Below, one piece after another: positions 18,263-26,110 of a stretch of 64,000 bases of DNA; positions within the stretch are counted from its first letter, which is position 1, and every line of letters begins with the position of its first letter. The stretch is from NCBI GenBank assembly GCA_025210475.1, contig JAOARW010000099.1, forward strand, positions 1-64,000. The letters are read 5' to 3'. This stretch comes from Carboxylicivirga sp. GTDB lineage: Bacteria; Bacteroidota; Bacteroidia; Bacteroidales; Marinilabiliaceae. Under the pieces are notes generated by a model. That model made no database searches and was not told the origin of the DNA. It worked only from the letters and a program-made list of their open reading frames with translations. The translations under genes and the position numbers were made by a program.

Positions 18263-18289
18263 GCAGGTAAATATAAACTGCTACGCAAT

Positions 18290-18412
18290 TTAAGTTCTTA
18301 GTTGTCCGCAGATAGGCGCAGATTTTCTCAGATTATATAAACCGCTTCGCGGTTTAATGTTTTCCAAAGGAAAACAAGAAATCAGTGTTAATCGGTGGAT
18401 AGATATTAAGTT
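18290..18412. repeat. dispersed-repeat-like element with hairpin
   Basis: The segment starts with tandem CGCAGAT units (CCGCAGATAGGCGCAGATTTTC) and ends with AATCAGTGTTAATCGGTGG, roughly inverted versions of each other, flanking a perfect TAAACCGC-TTC-GCGGTTTA hairpin (18339-18357). The wording resembles the CGCAGATT-rich intergenic repeats scattered through many Bacteroidetes genomes. Part of it may act as a terminator for the thioredoxin gene. Confidence 0.45.
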
Positions 18413-18506
18413 GCGTAACAACTATTTTAAAACATATTGTTTAAAAGCGAATATGGAGGTGATGTAAGTTGCCAATATAGTGTAACCAATAAATAAAGTA
18501 AAAATT

Positions 18507-19922
18507 ATGAATTTAAAAACATTTTTCTCTCACCGGAGCGTATTTAAAATTCTGACCATTCAATTTATAGCTGTTTTAGCATTAACAGCTTGTTTGGATG
18601 TGAATGCCAAAAAATACCCCGAAATAACGGTCAGGATTAAAAATGCTAAAGCAAATAAAATTACCATCTACAATTTTAATCATTCTTTTAATCAAAAAAT
18701 AGAAGCTAAGAAAGACGGTGTTTTTAATGCAACAATTGAAACTGATTTGAATAAGCTAATTTTTAGTGATGGTACCAATAAAATGTACCTATACCTTGAG
18801 AAGGGGAACCATTTGAAAATAAGTTATGATGCTGATGATTTTAGGAATAGCCTAAGTTTTTCTGGAAAAGGCTATGAAGCGACCATGTTAATTGCTGAAG
18901 ACAGGGAGTTGTACATGAAGTTCTCACGCAGGGGAACAATGGCCTTGTTAAAAGAGAAACGCTATTTAGAGCGTTGGGATAGTATTAATACGGCACGTCT
19001 GGAATTGTTAAAAAGTACGCCAAATTTATCTGAGGATTTTAAACGCTTACAGAGCAATGATATTCGCTATTTCTATCTAAAGCAATTGCCAACCTACGAT
19101 ATGAAGCATATTCAGTTTACTAATAATTTTAAATTTAAACTATCGCCTGGCTTTTTGGATGAGTTTAAGGCAATGAACGATTTTTCCAGCGGACAAGAAT
19201 ATATGTTTTCCTCGTCATACCGGGCATTGGCCTCCATGCATTATGCCGGAGTTATTAATAAAATCAATAATCCCGATTCTTTATCATGGGACCTGCTGGC
19301 CATTAAGGTTTTGTCAGAAATACCCAATGATACCATCCGAAACGGGCTCTTACTTAAATATGCAGGTTCCCATTTAAATGCTGACAATAAGCAGCCTAAA
19401 CTGTATTACGACATGTGGATGGCCGCTGCAAGTAATGATGTATATAAGCGGAAAGTTACCAGGATGTATAATAGCCTTAAAACGTTTGTCGATGGTCAGC
19501 CATCACCAAAATTTGTAAATTATGAGAACCACGCGGGGGGTACCACCTCCCTGGACGATCTGAAAGGTAAATATGTATATATCGATGTTTGGGCAACCTG
19601 GTGTGGTCCTTGTAAAGCCGAAATCCCTCATTTGAAAAAGGTTGAAAAAAAATACCGTAATAAGAATATCACCTTTGTTGGCCTTTCCATTGATAAGCAA
19701 AAAGACAAAGAAAAATGGAAAGCCATGGTCAGCGAAAAAGGCTTGAAGGGTATTCAGTTAATTGCCGATAAAGATTATAGCTCAACATTTGTTAAAGAAT
19801 ATTCCATAACTGGTGTGCCACGCTTTATATTAATCGATCCACAAGGTAATATTATAAGAAAGGAAGCTCCCCGCCCTTCCGATCCTCGATTATTAGACTT
19901 ATTTAATAGCCTTGATATATAG
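18507..19922 (+). CDS. TlpA-family lipoprotein (CGPC)
   Basis: Thioredoxin-fold lipoprotein of 471 residues. A signal segment ends in LALTAC (lipobox); the N-terminal beta domain (EITVRIKNAKANKITIYNFN...) is DUF4369-like, the middle is helical, and the thioredoxin domain starts near 338 with W-C366-G-P-C369 and cis-Pro in ITGVPRFILIDPQG. Likely a periplasm-facing disulfide reductase. Its last 78 bases and terminator are duplicated at 24617-24809, bounding the accessory cassette that follows. The gene itself is intact. Confidence 0.87.
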   Translation: MNLKTFFSHRSVFKILTIQFIAVLALTACLDVNAKKYPEITVRIKNAKANKITIYNFNHSFNQKIEAKKDGVFNATIETDLNKLIFSDGTNKMYLYLEKGNHLKISYDADDFRNSLSFSGKGYEATMLIAEDRELYMKFSRRGTMALLKEKRYLERWDSINTARLELLKSTPNLSEDFKRLQSNDIRYFYLKQLPTYDMKHIQFTNNFKFKLSPGFLDEFKAMNDFSSGQEYMFSSSYRALASMHYAGVINKINNPDSLSWDLLAIKVLSEIPNDTIRNGLLLKYAGSHLNADNKQPKLYYDMWMAAASNDVYKRKVTRMYNSLKTFVDGQPSPKFVNYENHAGGTTSLDDLKGKYVYIDVWATWCGPCKAEIPHLKKVEKKYRNKNITFVGLSIDKQKDKEKWKAMVSEKGLKGIQLIADKDYSSTFVKEYSITGVPRFILIDPQGNIIRKEAPRPSDPRLLDLFNSLDI

Positions 19923-20037
19923 GATGATTTTTAGTTGATCGAATAAACAAAAGTGTGTGTGAGTTAGGTACAGTTGGTAGCAGACTATACCTCAACTATG
20001 CCGGATAGCCATGTGTTATCCGGCTTTTTTATTTGCA
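19845..20037 (+). repeat. 193-bp direct repeat, left copy
   Basis: Identical in length to 24617-24809 (constant offset 4772, no gaps) with about four mismatches. It comprises the last 78 bases of the TlpA gene, its 3' untranslated region and the terminator. The two copies bracket the cassette of three secreted-protein genes. Confidence 0.95.
20000..20030 (+). terminator. intrinsic terminator of the TlpA gene
   Basis: Perfect eight-base stem GCCGGATA / TATCCGGC, nine-base loop, then six T. The same hairpin with GA for AG at the stem base occurs in the right-hand repeat copy at 24772-24802. Confidence 0.85.
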
Positions 20038-20147
20038 ATAATTGACATTAGTTGTTTTAGTTTCCTGATTATTCTTTCTCACCTAAGCCTTAGTGCATAA
20101 GCATTGTGCAAATCATTAAGGTATTTATCAATAATATTTCAGCAATT

Positions 20148-20176
20148 ATGTCACCGAAATAGGATGTTTATGGGTT
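20148..20176 (+). promoter_or_regulatory. bipartite motif ATGTCACC-N11-TTTATGGGT (copy 2)
   Basis: ATGTCACC, exactly 11 bases, TTTATGGGTT, ending 54 bases before the Sel1 gene. Shared with 24809-24837 and 37672-37700 and weakly with 13527-13555. Candidate promoter or operator. Confidence 0.5.
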
Positions 20177-20230
20177 TTACATATTGTATAGTGGTATACT
20201 ATAGTTTTTTAACTAATCAATCTAATTTAA

Positions 20231-21589
20231 ATGAAAAAGATTTACATTTTATTTTTATGCCTCGTGCCTATGAGACTGGTGGCGCAAAATCTCGACTTTT
20301 TACTCGACGACTTTGACCAGGAACAGGTCTTGACCGAAATACGAGACTACCTCGATACCCATGACACCCGCCCCGGTGCCGAAGTCATTTATAAAAGTCT
20401 GGGTAAAAACAACCGCTATGCCTGGAAGGTATTTTGTGGCTATTTGCGCAAGGAACGCGATTATTACCGTACCTATATCGACTGCTTAAAAAAGACGGCC
20501 CACCTGGGTGATACCCACAGTCAATTCCTGGCATCAATAATCTATGAAAAAGGAATAACTGTTGAACAAGATTACCAGAAAGTCGTCGCTTTGCTACAAT
20601 CAGCCAGTATTAACAACTATGCACCAGCCATCGCTTCGTTGTCGTATATGTATTTTAAAGGTTTTGGTGTTGGGCAGGATTACAACAAGTCGTTTGAGCT
20701 GGCAAGCATAGCTGCTGAAATGGGAAATACCAGTAGCTATCATCGCCTGGGCTATTGTTACGAACATGGCTATGGCGTTGAAGCCAACAGGGAACAGGCC
20801 ATTGCCTGGTATCAACTAGCCGAAAGCCGTGGCTTTAAGCAAAGTAAGGTGCGGCTTCAGCTCATAAACAATCAACTGAAAAGTGGCACAAAGCCCATTC
20901 ATACACCAGCTTTTAAGGCCAGCCTTCAGGTGGATTATCCCGAGGTCTTGCCAATCAGTAATGTCTATAAAAAAATGGAAGGTGCTTATGTGGGCTCCAT
21001 TTATGTGTATGACTGGTCGAAAACCCACATTATTAATTGTCTCGAAAACGTGATAGAGCTGAAGCTAGGGCACAACACGTTTACGTCATTGGTTGATTCG
21101 ACCCAAAATGCACAATTCAAATGCCACGGCACCTTAAAGAACAGGCAGATGGTATTTGATAATGGCCATATTAGCTACCGCAATGCCTGGGGCGGCACCG
21201 ACCGGGTTAACCTGGAAACATGCCACTTACAAGCCGCCGATGGTGAATTACTCGGGCACTTGCATTTGCATTTACCCCGGCAAAACGAGAAGTTCAACCC
21301 TTGTGTTTTGGTGTTAAAACCCATTGAAAACGCAATGGCGGATGATGAAATCGCCTACATTGGGCTTCATCCCAACCCGGTAAAAGACCAATTGACCCTT
21401 AGCTATTCTATGCAGCAACTGAAACCACTCAACTGCCGCATCTATAGCTTAACAGGTGCGTTGGTGAAGCAGGAACGATTAACACCCGATACTAGGAAAG
21501 GTCAACTGACAATTGATACAAAAGCCTTAAAACCCGGCTCGTATCTTATCAAGGTCAATGCCATTACTAAACAATTTATAAAGCTGTAG
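20231..21589 (+). CDS. Sel1-repeat protein with T9SS sorting domain
   Basis: Secreted protein with signal peptide (MKKIYILFLCLVPMRLVAQ), at least three Sel1-like TPR repeats between about residues 90 and 205 (GDTHSQFLASIIYEKGITVEQDYQKV, YAPAIASLSYMYFKGFGVGQDYNKS, TSSYHRLGYCYEHGYGVEANREQA), a beta-rich middle, and a T9SS type A tail (IGLHPNPVKDQLTLSYSM ... LKPGSYLIKVNAITKQFIKL). Sel1 repeats are protein-binding scaffolds. The first two 60-base lines of the gene count to about 49% G+C against 28% in the TlpA gene, consistent with a foreign origin. Only two bases separate it from the Cys-rich JAMM-like gene, so they form an operon. Confidence 0.82.
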   Translation: MKKIYILFLCLVPMRLVAQNLDFLLDDFDQEQVLTEIRDYLDTHDTRPGAEVIYKSLGKNNRYAWKVFCGYLRKERDYYRTYIDCLKKTAHLGDTHSQFLASIIYEKGITVEQDYQKVVALLQSASINNYAPAIASLSYMYFKGFGVGQDYNKSFELASIAAEMGNTSSYHRLGYCYEHGYGVEANREQAIAWYQLAESRGFKQSKVRLQLINNQLKSGTKPIHTPAFKASLQVDYPEVLPISNVYKKMEGAYVGSIYVYDWSKTHIINCLENVIELKLGHNTFTSLVDSTQNAQFKCHGTLKNRQMVFDNGHISYRNAWGGTDRVNLETCHLQAADGELLGHLHLHLPRQNEKFNPCVLVLKPIENAMADDEIAYIGLHPNPVKDQLTLSYSMQQLKPLNCRIYSLTGALVKQERLTPDTRKGQLTIDTKALKPGSYLIKVNAITKQFIKL

Positions 21590-21591
21590 GT

Positions 21592-23187
21592 ATGAGAGCA
21601 ATTTTAATAATTATAGCAGTGTTGTTTGCAGGTAATATATATGCGCAGCAGGAAAATGAAACATGTGACGGAGAATGGATGATTGGTGATGATGGACAGC
21701 CGGTATTCGTGTTGCTCGGTGATTGTGACACCGACCCCGGTTGCGCAGCAGCACAATATAAATACGAATTGAAAAGGTTAGCAGAAATATTTGAAGAACG
21801 GGTGTACGATTGGCCTCTAGGCTTATTCCCTTGCTACATAGAAAGTGCTCGTGAACAATTAGGCGACGCATACGGGTATTTTATGATGGCTCATCATATC
21901 GCTGAGAAAGCCTATGGAATTGAATATTCTTGCTTATCACCCAATAGCACTATAGACGAGTATTGCTGCGAAAAGTTAAGTGATAGCTATGATTGGACTT
22001 ATAGCCAGGATCTCCAAGGGTATAGAGTTAATCCAGCAGGTGCGCTAGTTTTCTACCAGCAAGATATTTTGATAAATCCCTATTGCAGTGGAATGATAGA
22101 GTGCCCCCAATGCAACGCGGAAGTACCTGGAGATCAAATTTGCCCAATATGCAATAGGTGTTATGATTGCTGCGACTGTGTTGAAGATTGTGCAGGTGTA
22201 AAAGGGGGCTCCGCCTATATTGATAATTGTGGCGATTGTGTGGGCGGTACCACAGGTTTATCACCTTGTGAACAAGAGATATGCGAGTGCTGCCAACAAC
22301 CCATTGACCAATGTATATGCAACAAATGCCCCCATTGCCATAAGCTATTGCCCCAACTAGGCCAGGCCAGTTTAAAAAGTGGTAACTCAAGCTGTGAGTT
22401 ATGCACTTGCTCGGTTAATGCAACGGCCACTATTACAGCCAGTAAAAATATAGCCGAATTTGGGGATCAATACGATATTACTATAAGCTTTAGCTGTGAC
22501 AAGCCGGAGGTTGTACCCTACAATGTTAAAATTGATGTAACAAGGGGAGATGGTTATGTTACATTATTGTATGTCGATATAGCTGAAGGGATTAACCAAG
22601 CCATAGTAGATATTTTAGGTGAATACGAAAACTTTCGAATATTGGGCACCACTAATTATAAAGTCACCTATAATTACCGTCACAATAACCAGGAGTATAT
22701 TGCAACGGACGATTGCATTGTAACGCATATGGGGGCAAAGCATGATAAAATCAGGACAAAACATTACCTGGCCATGTATAACCTTTGGATGGAAGCAGTG
22801 GGCTGGTGCCTCAATAATACCGGGAGTAAGATTGAGTATGGCTTTACCTTTAATCAACAATTGGAAAATGGCGAAGTCGAACGAGTTCGGTTTAACGGTA
22901 GCCCCTCTTCATGTGGAAGCCCGGTTACAACAGTTAATTTGAATACAATAAAAGATCTCAAGGAAATTACAGTAGGCAGCTATCATACCCATCCGCCTTT
23001 AACGACATGTGCCTCCAATGTTAAAGCAACAACAACAGGTCCATCCAACCCTGATAAGACGAACCTTAGTTGGCTGGCCTCTTTTGTGTGGGACTATAAT
23101 GTGCCCGTAAACCAGTTAATTGGCGGGCATGACCCAATGTTGCCCAATAAACTGTATGAATTTGGACAAAGACGAGTTACACCTTAA
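21592..23187 (+). CDS. secreted Cys-rich protein with C-terminal JAMM-like domain
   Basis: 531-residue exported protein (signal MRAILIIIAVLFAGNIYAQ). Residues about 165-270 are a dense run of CxxC/CxC knuckles (CPQCNAEVPGDQICPIC, CDCVEDC, DNCGDCVGGTTGLSPC, CPHCHKLLP), plausibly zinc-ribbon or disulfide modules. Then a beta domain (about 270-385), and a C-terminal domain with JAMM/MPN hallmarks: Glu415 in KIEYGFTF, H465-T-H467-P, and S485-x-x-D488. The loop between HTHP and SxxD is longer than in AMSH or RadC and resembles the DUF4329-type domains of polymorphic toxins. Possible peptidase or isopeptidase effector. The lipoprotein encoded next may be its partner or immunity factor. Confidence 0.65.
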   Translation: MRAILIIIAVLFAGNIYAQQENETCDGEWMIGDDGQPVFVLLGDCDTDPGCAAAQYKYELKRLAEIFEERVYDWPLGLFPCYIESAREQLGDAYGYFMMAHHIAEKAYGIEYSCLSPNSTIDEYCCEKLSDSYDWTYSQDLQGYRVNPAGALVFYQQDILINPYCSGMIECPQCNAEVPGDQICPICNRCYDCCDCVEDCAGVKGGSAYIDNCGDCVGGTTGLSPCEQEICECCQQPIDQCICNKCPHCHKLLPQLGQASLKSGNSSCELCTCSVNATATITASKNIAEFGDQYDITISFSCDKPEVVPYNVKIDVTRGDGYVTLLYVDIAEGINQAIVDILGEYENFRILGTTNYKVTYNYRHNNQEYIATDDCIVTHMGAKHDKIRTKHYLAMYNLWMEAVGWCLNNTGSKIEYGFTFNQQLENGEVERVRFNGSPSSCGSPVTTVNLNTIKDLKEITVGSYHTHPPLTTCASNVKATTTGPSNPDKTNLSWLASFVWDYNVPVNQLIGGHDPMLPNKLYEFGQRRVTP

Positions 23188-23197
23188 TATTTGGATT

Positions 23198-24142
23198 ATG
23201 AAAATGAAAATTTGTGTCATTATATGTACCATTGCAGTATTATGTACTTGTAAAACTAAAAAAGAACTGCCACAGCAGGCCGTAAAAGAGAAAGAAGAAA
23301 CGGTATTTAATATGTCGACATTGGATACCACACGCATTGATACTGTTCCTAATTTAAGTGCTAAATGGTCGAATGATATATGGAAAAATAAAATGGATGC
23401 CTACAAGGCTAAATACCATAATTTGTATACCGAAAACCTAGTAACCCCCTATACCGTTTCACAGGCTGAAATCGATGCTTTACAAAAAAAAGGGGTCGAG
23501 CACATTGCCAAAGTAATGAAACGCGTAGTTGAGTGTAATGCCATGTATACCTTAGATTACCCACCCTTAAGCAAAGCCGAAGATTTTGAACGCTGTACTT
23601 ATAAAACCCTGCATGGTTTTTTAATAACCGCTAATGTGTTTGATTACAACGATCCGGATAATCAACGCTTTGGCAATTACCTGACATTGGATACAACTAA
23701 GGTTATTAGTATGGTATATAAGGATGGAAAGTACTTAACAAATTTGATAGCAAATTTTACTCACCTAAGATATGGCAACTGGACAAGTGATGATAGTGTG
23801 GTTGAGAAAATTAAGTTAGCTCAACAATTAAGCGATAATGTGTTTTTTATACGTTACCCAAACGGTGGCCCTATGGTCATAGGCTATTTAAGTAATGACG
23901 GTGTGTATTTTATAAAAACGAAGGAACGAATAGTTGAATATAGCCATACAGAACCAGGCATGAGGGTTTTTAATGAGATTAAAACGAATTATCATGGCAT
24001 TCCGGCAAAAGATTATATGATGAGACAAGGCCATACCATGTTTGATTATTACGAAGACCTAATTAGAGAGGCCAGAAGCAATCCAGAGTATTATAGAAAA
24101 ATATATCAAAACAGTCAGGTAAAGGTATTTCCGGAGGAATAA
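23198..24142 (+). CDS. lipoprotein of unknown function, possible partner
   Basis: I place the start at ATG 23198 (MKMKICVIICTIAVLCTC, lipobox Cys16 or Cys18), ten bases after the JAMM-like gene; the open frame extends upstream to 23120 over that gene. The remaining 295 residues show no family I recognise: a charged N-terminal linker, then a mixed alpha/beta domain with aromatic motifs (TYKTLHGFLITANVFDYNDPDNQRFGNY, HLRYGNWTSDD, FIRYPNGGPMVIGYLSNDGVYF). Operon position behind a putative effector and a lipid anchor facing the periplasm fit an immunity protein, but this is inference from context only. Confidence 0.6.
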   Translation: MKMKICVIICTIAVLCTCKTKKELPQQAVKEKEETVFNMSTLDTTRIDTVPNLSAKWSNDIWKNKMDAYKAKYHNLYTENLVTPYTVSQAEIDALQKKGVEHIAKVMKRVVECNAMYTLDYPPLSKAEDFERCTYKTLHGFLITANVFDYNDPDNQRFGNYLTLDTTKVISMVYKDGKYLTNLIANFTHLRYGNWTSDDSVVEKIKLAQQLSDNVFFIRYPNGGPMVIGYLSNDGVYFIKTKERIVEYSHTEPGMRVFNEIKTNYHGIPAKDYMMRQGHTMFDYYEDLIREARSNPEYYRKIYQNSQVKVFPEE

Positions 24143-24164
24143 TGTAGTCTGCATTTTTCATTTT

Positions 24165-24192
24165 CCCTGTTAGCTAAAAAAAGCTAACAGGG
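24165..24192. repeat. perfect 11-bp inverted repeat
   Basis: CCCTGTTAGCT, six A, AGCTAACAGGG, 23 bases past the lipoprotein stop. No T-run follows on either strand. It begins the non-coding end of the cassette; CCCTGTTAGC recurs at 24319 inside a second hairpin (TAGAAAGCC/GGCTTTCTA, 24312-24345). Confidence 0.75.
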
Positions 24193-24379
24193 GCTGTTGC
24201 ATCCCAGCTCACCTTAGAGTCATCCAGCAACGTACAAGCGAGCGAAGTCTGTGACTTCGTTCGAGATATAAGTTAGTTTGCAACTAAGGTTGATTAGCAA
24301 ATTGATAAAAATAGAAAGCCCTGTTAGCAATACCTTGGCTTTCTAGAAATCATATTCTGTAATTGCAAAAATTACTTAG

Positions 24380-24617
24380 CCCCCGCTACCGCGCGTGTCC
24401 TCACGCGTGGTTTTACTGCACAATGCCAGATGGCATAATTAAAAAGTTCCTTTCAAATTAAGTGTTGCTTGTTGTAAGTGACCAGGCGGAGCCATGGAGT
24501 GCGTCTAAATAATTGGAACTTGTATGTATCAACTCGCTGTATTGGCGATGTTTTTTTTTGCACAAATCTGTGCCTGTAGTGTAATACCACGCTAAGGGAT
24601 TTGTGCGGTAGCGGGGG
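24380..24617. mobile_element. 238-bp element with 13-bp terminal inverted repeats
   Basis: CCCCCGCTACCGC at 24380-24392 is the exact reverse complement of GCGGTAGCGGGGG at 24605-24617. Inside are further dyads (GCACAAATC 24560-24568 with GATTTGTGC 24598-24606; ACGCG-type palindromes near 24392-24410) and no open frame. This looks like a non-autonomous mobile element or structured intergenic repeat. Its right end abuts the 193-bp direct repeat to the base. Confidence 0.5.
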
Positions 24618-24809
24618 GTAATATTATAAGAAAGGAAGCTCCCCGACCTTCCGATCCTCGATTATTAGACTTATTTAATAGCCTTGATATATAGGATGAT
24701 TTTTAGTTGATCGATTAAACAAAAGTGTGTGTGAGTTAGGTACAGTTGGTAGCAGACTATACCTCAACTATGCCGGATGACCATGTGTTATCCGGCTTTT
24801 TTATTTGCA
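24617..24809 (+). repeat. 193-bp direct repeat, right copy
   Basis: Copy of 19845-20037: a fragment of the TlpA gene's 3' end (starting mid-codon, with no upstream coding part), the same untranslated region and terminator. About four substitutions and no gaps. The truncated gene end here is non-functional. Confidence 0.95.
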
Positions 24810-24837
24810 TGTCACCTCTATGCAAGGTTTATGGGTT
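24809..24837 (+). promoter_or_regulatory. bipartite motif ATGTCACC-N11-TTTATGGGT (copy 3)
   Basis: Starts at the last base of the right repeat copy and ends 26 bases before the TonB-C gene. Same halves and same 11-base spacing as copy 2. Confidence 0.5.
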
Positions 24838-24863
24838 ATATATAAAAACCTAACTAAGTATTT

Positions 24864-26102
24864 ATGAACTTTAAGTCAATCTTTCTCCTGGCGGTCTTAT
24901 TGATATCCGTTAATGCTAAGGCAGAGTTGTTTGAATCGGATACTGTATATTATAACAAAAACGGTAAAGCATTTGTAAATGCCGGAGAAGCCTATAAAAT
25001 GATTATTAAGGTTGGACAGGAAGATAAGTTCGAATTAATAAGCCATTATCGAAACAAAGGAGTCTGGCAAAAATCACAGGAATCGGATAAGGTAAAGGCA
25101 CGGAAGAAAAAAGGTAGTTTTAAATTGATGAATTTCCAGGGTAAGAAGAAAGTACATGAGTCAAAAATTCTGATTATTGATACCTTGACTTATGGCTTCC
25201 AAATAAAAGAGACATTAAATGATGGTTCATATTATATTGTAGATGTTAAACAGATATTCCCACGAATCATACATGGGGAGTTTATTCATTGTATAAAGAA
25301 ACATAAGCCTAAGCGGGATATCTATATCAATAATGCTCAATATAAACATGTTGTACATGCCTCATCGATGAGCGGAGTTGATAAACTAGCTGAAAAACAG
25401 TCGGTCGATGAGTGGCCAGCTTATCCGGGAGGTTTCAGTCAATTTATGGAAGACAAACATACTCCGATCATGCATCTATTGTCAGAAATTAAAAGAGATT
25501 TACCAGATAGTGCTTACCTACTGATCGAAATTAATGAACGAGGATGGGAGTCATACAAAGGAATTTATAGCAAATTAGATAAATCAGAATTGGTTTCAGA
25601 AGATGAGCTGGCATTAAAATCGGATATTCGTTGGTTACCGGCACGGCAGGAGTCAAGGCCGGTTAATTTTAGATATGTTATTCCCATCGTAATTGATAAT
25701 GAAAAATTACAATTAAATACCCAGGCAATCATAAACACTAAGATAAATCAGGCATTTCATACAGTTGAGATAATGCCTGAGTTCCCGGGAGGTAAAAAGG
25801 CTTTAAAAAACTATCTGGAAAAATCATACAAGTATCCCTTAAAAGCAGAGACTAAGAAAATTCAAGGACGTGTTTATCTGTCTTTTATTATTGATAAAAA
25901 CGGGAATACTACATGTGTTAAAGTTGAACGATCGCTCCACCCTTTATTGGATTCAGAGGCCATACGTATTGTAAAAGCCATGCCTCAATGGCATCCGGGT
26001 ATTCATAAGGGAAAAGAGGTAGCAGTCTGGCACAGGTTATCCGTGCAATTTAACCTGGAGTCATACAATAAAAACAAAATGGAATTGGACCCATTCAACT
26101 AA
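24864..26102 (+). CDS. exported protein with two TonB C-terminal-like domains
   Basis: Signal peptide (MNFKSIFLLAVLLISVNAKA), then a MORN/YwqK-like segment (DTVYYNKNGKAFVNAGEAYK...), then what looks like a tandem pair of TonB C-terminal domains: a degenerate one from WPAYPGG (184-190) to about 280, and a standard one from MPEFPGG (304-310) to the end (GRVYLSFIIDKNGNTTCVKVERSLHPLLDSEA, MPQWHPGIHKGKEVAVWHRL). It lacks the N-terminal inner-membrane anchor and proline-rich spacer of a true energy transducer, so it more likely binds a TonB box or plug in the periplasm. Eight bases separate it from the giant plug-containing gene, an obvious partner. Confidence 0.78.
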   Translation: MNFKSIFLLAVLLISVNAKAELFESDTVYYNKNGKAFVNAGEAYKMIIKVGQEDKFELISHYRNKGVWQKSQESDKVKARKKKGSFKLMNFQGKKKVHESKILIIDTLTYGFQIKETLNDGSYYIVDVKQIFPRIIHGEFIHCIKKHKPKRDIYINNAQYKHVVHASSMSGVDKLAEKQSVDEWPAYPGGFSQFMEDKHTPIMHLLSEIKRDLPDSAYLLIEINERGWESYKGIYSKLDKSELVSEDELALKSDIRWLPARQESRPVNFRYVIPIVIDNEKLQLNTQAIINTKINQAFHTVEIMPEFPGGKKALKNYLEKSYKYPLKAETKKIQGRVYLSFIIDKNGNTTCVKVERSLHPLLDSEAIRIVKAMPQWHPGIHKGKEVAVWHRLSVQFNLESYNKNKMELDPFN

Positions 26103-26110
26103 AAATAAAG

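Larger units (their letters stand above)
24143..24863. other. 721-bp non-coding end of the cassette
   Basis: No gene. In order: the 11-bp hairpin, a second hairpin at 24312-24345, the 238-bp element with 13-bp terminal inverted repeats, the right copy of the 193-bp repeat with its terminator (24772-24802), and the bipartite motif in front of the TonB-C gene. Confidence 0.75.

Noticed and set aside
20104..20316. 70-codon open frame overlapping the start of the Sel1 gene
   Set aside because: Different frame from the well-supported Sel1 protein, no domain, and it covers the promoter-like motif.
21611..22430. Several long antisense open frames inside the Cys-rich gene
   Set aside because: They arise from its codon composition; the sense frame has a signal peptide, ordered Cys motifs and a JAMM-like domain.
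24165..24192. Perfect hairpin as an intrinsic terminator of the cassette
   Set aside because: No T-run on either strand after the stem; kept only as an inverted repeat.
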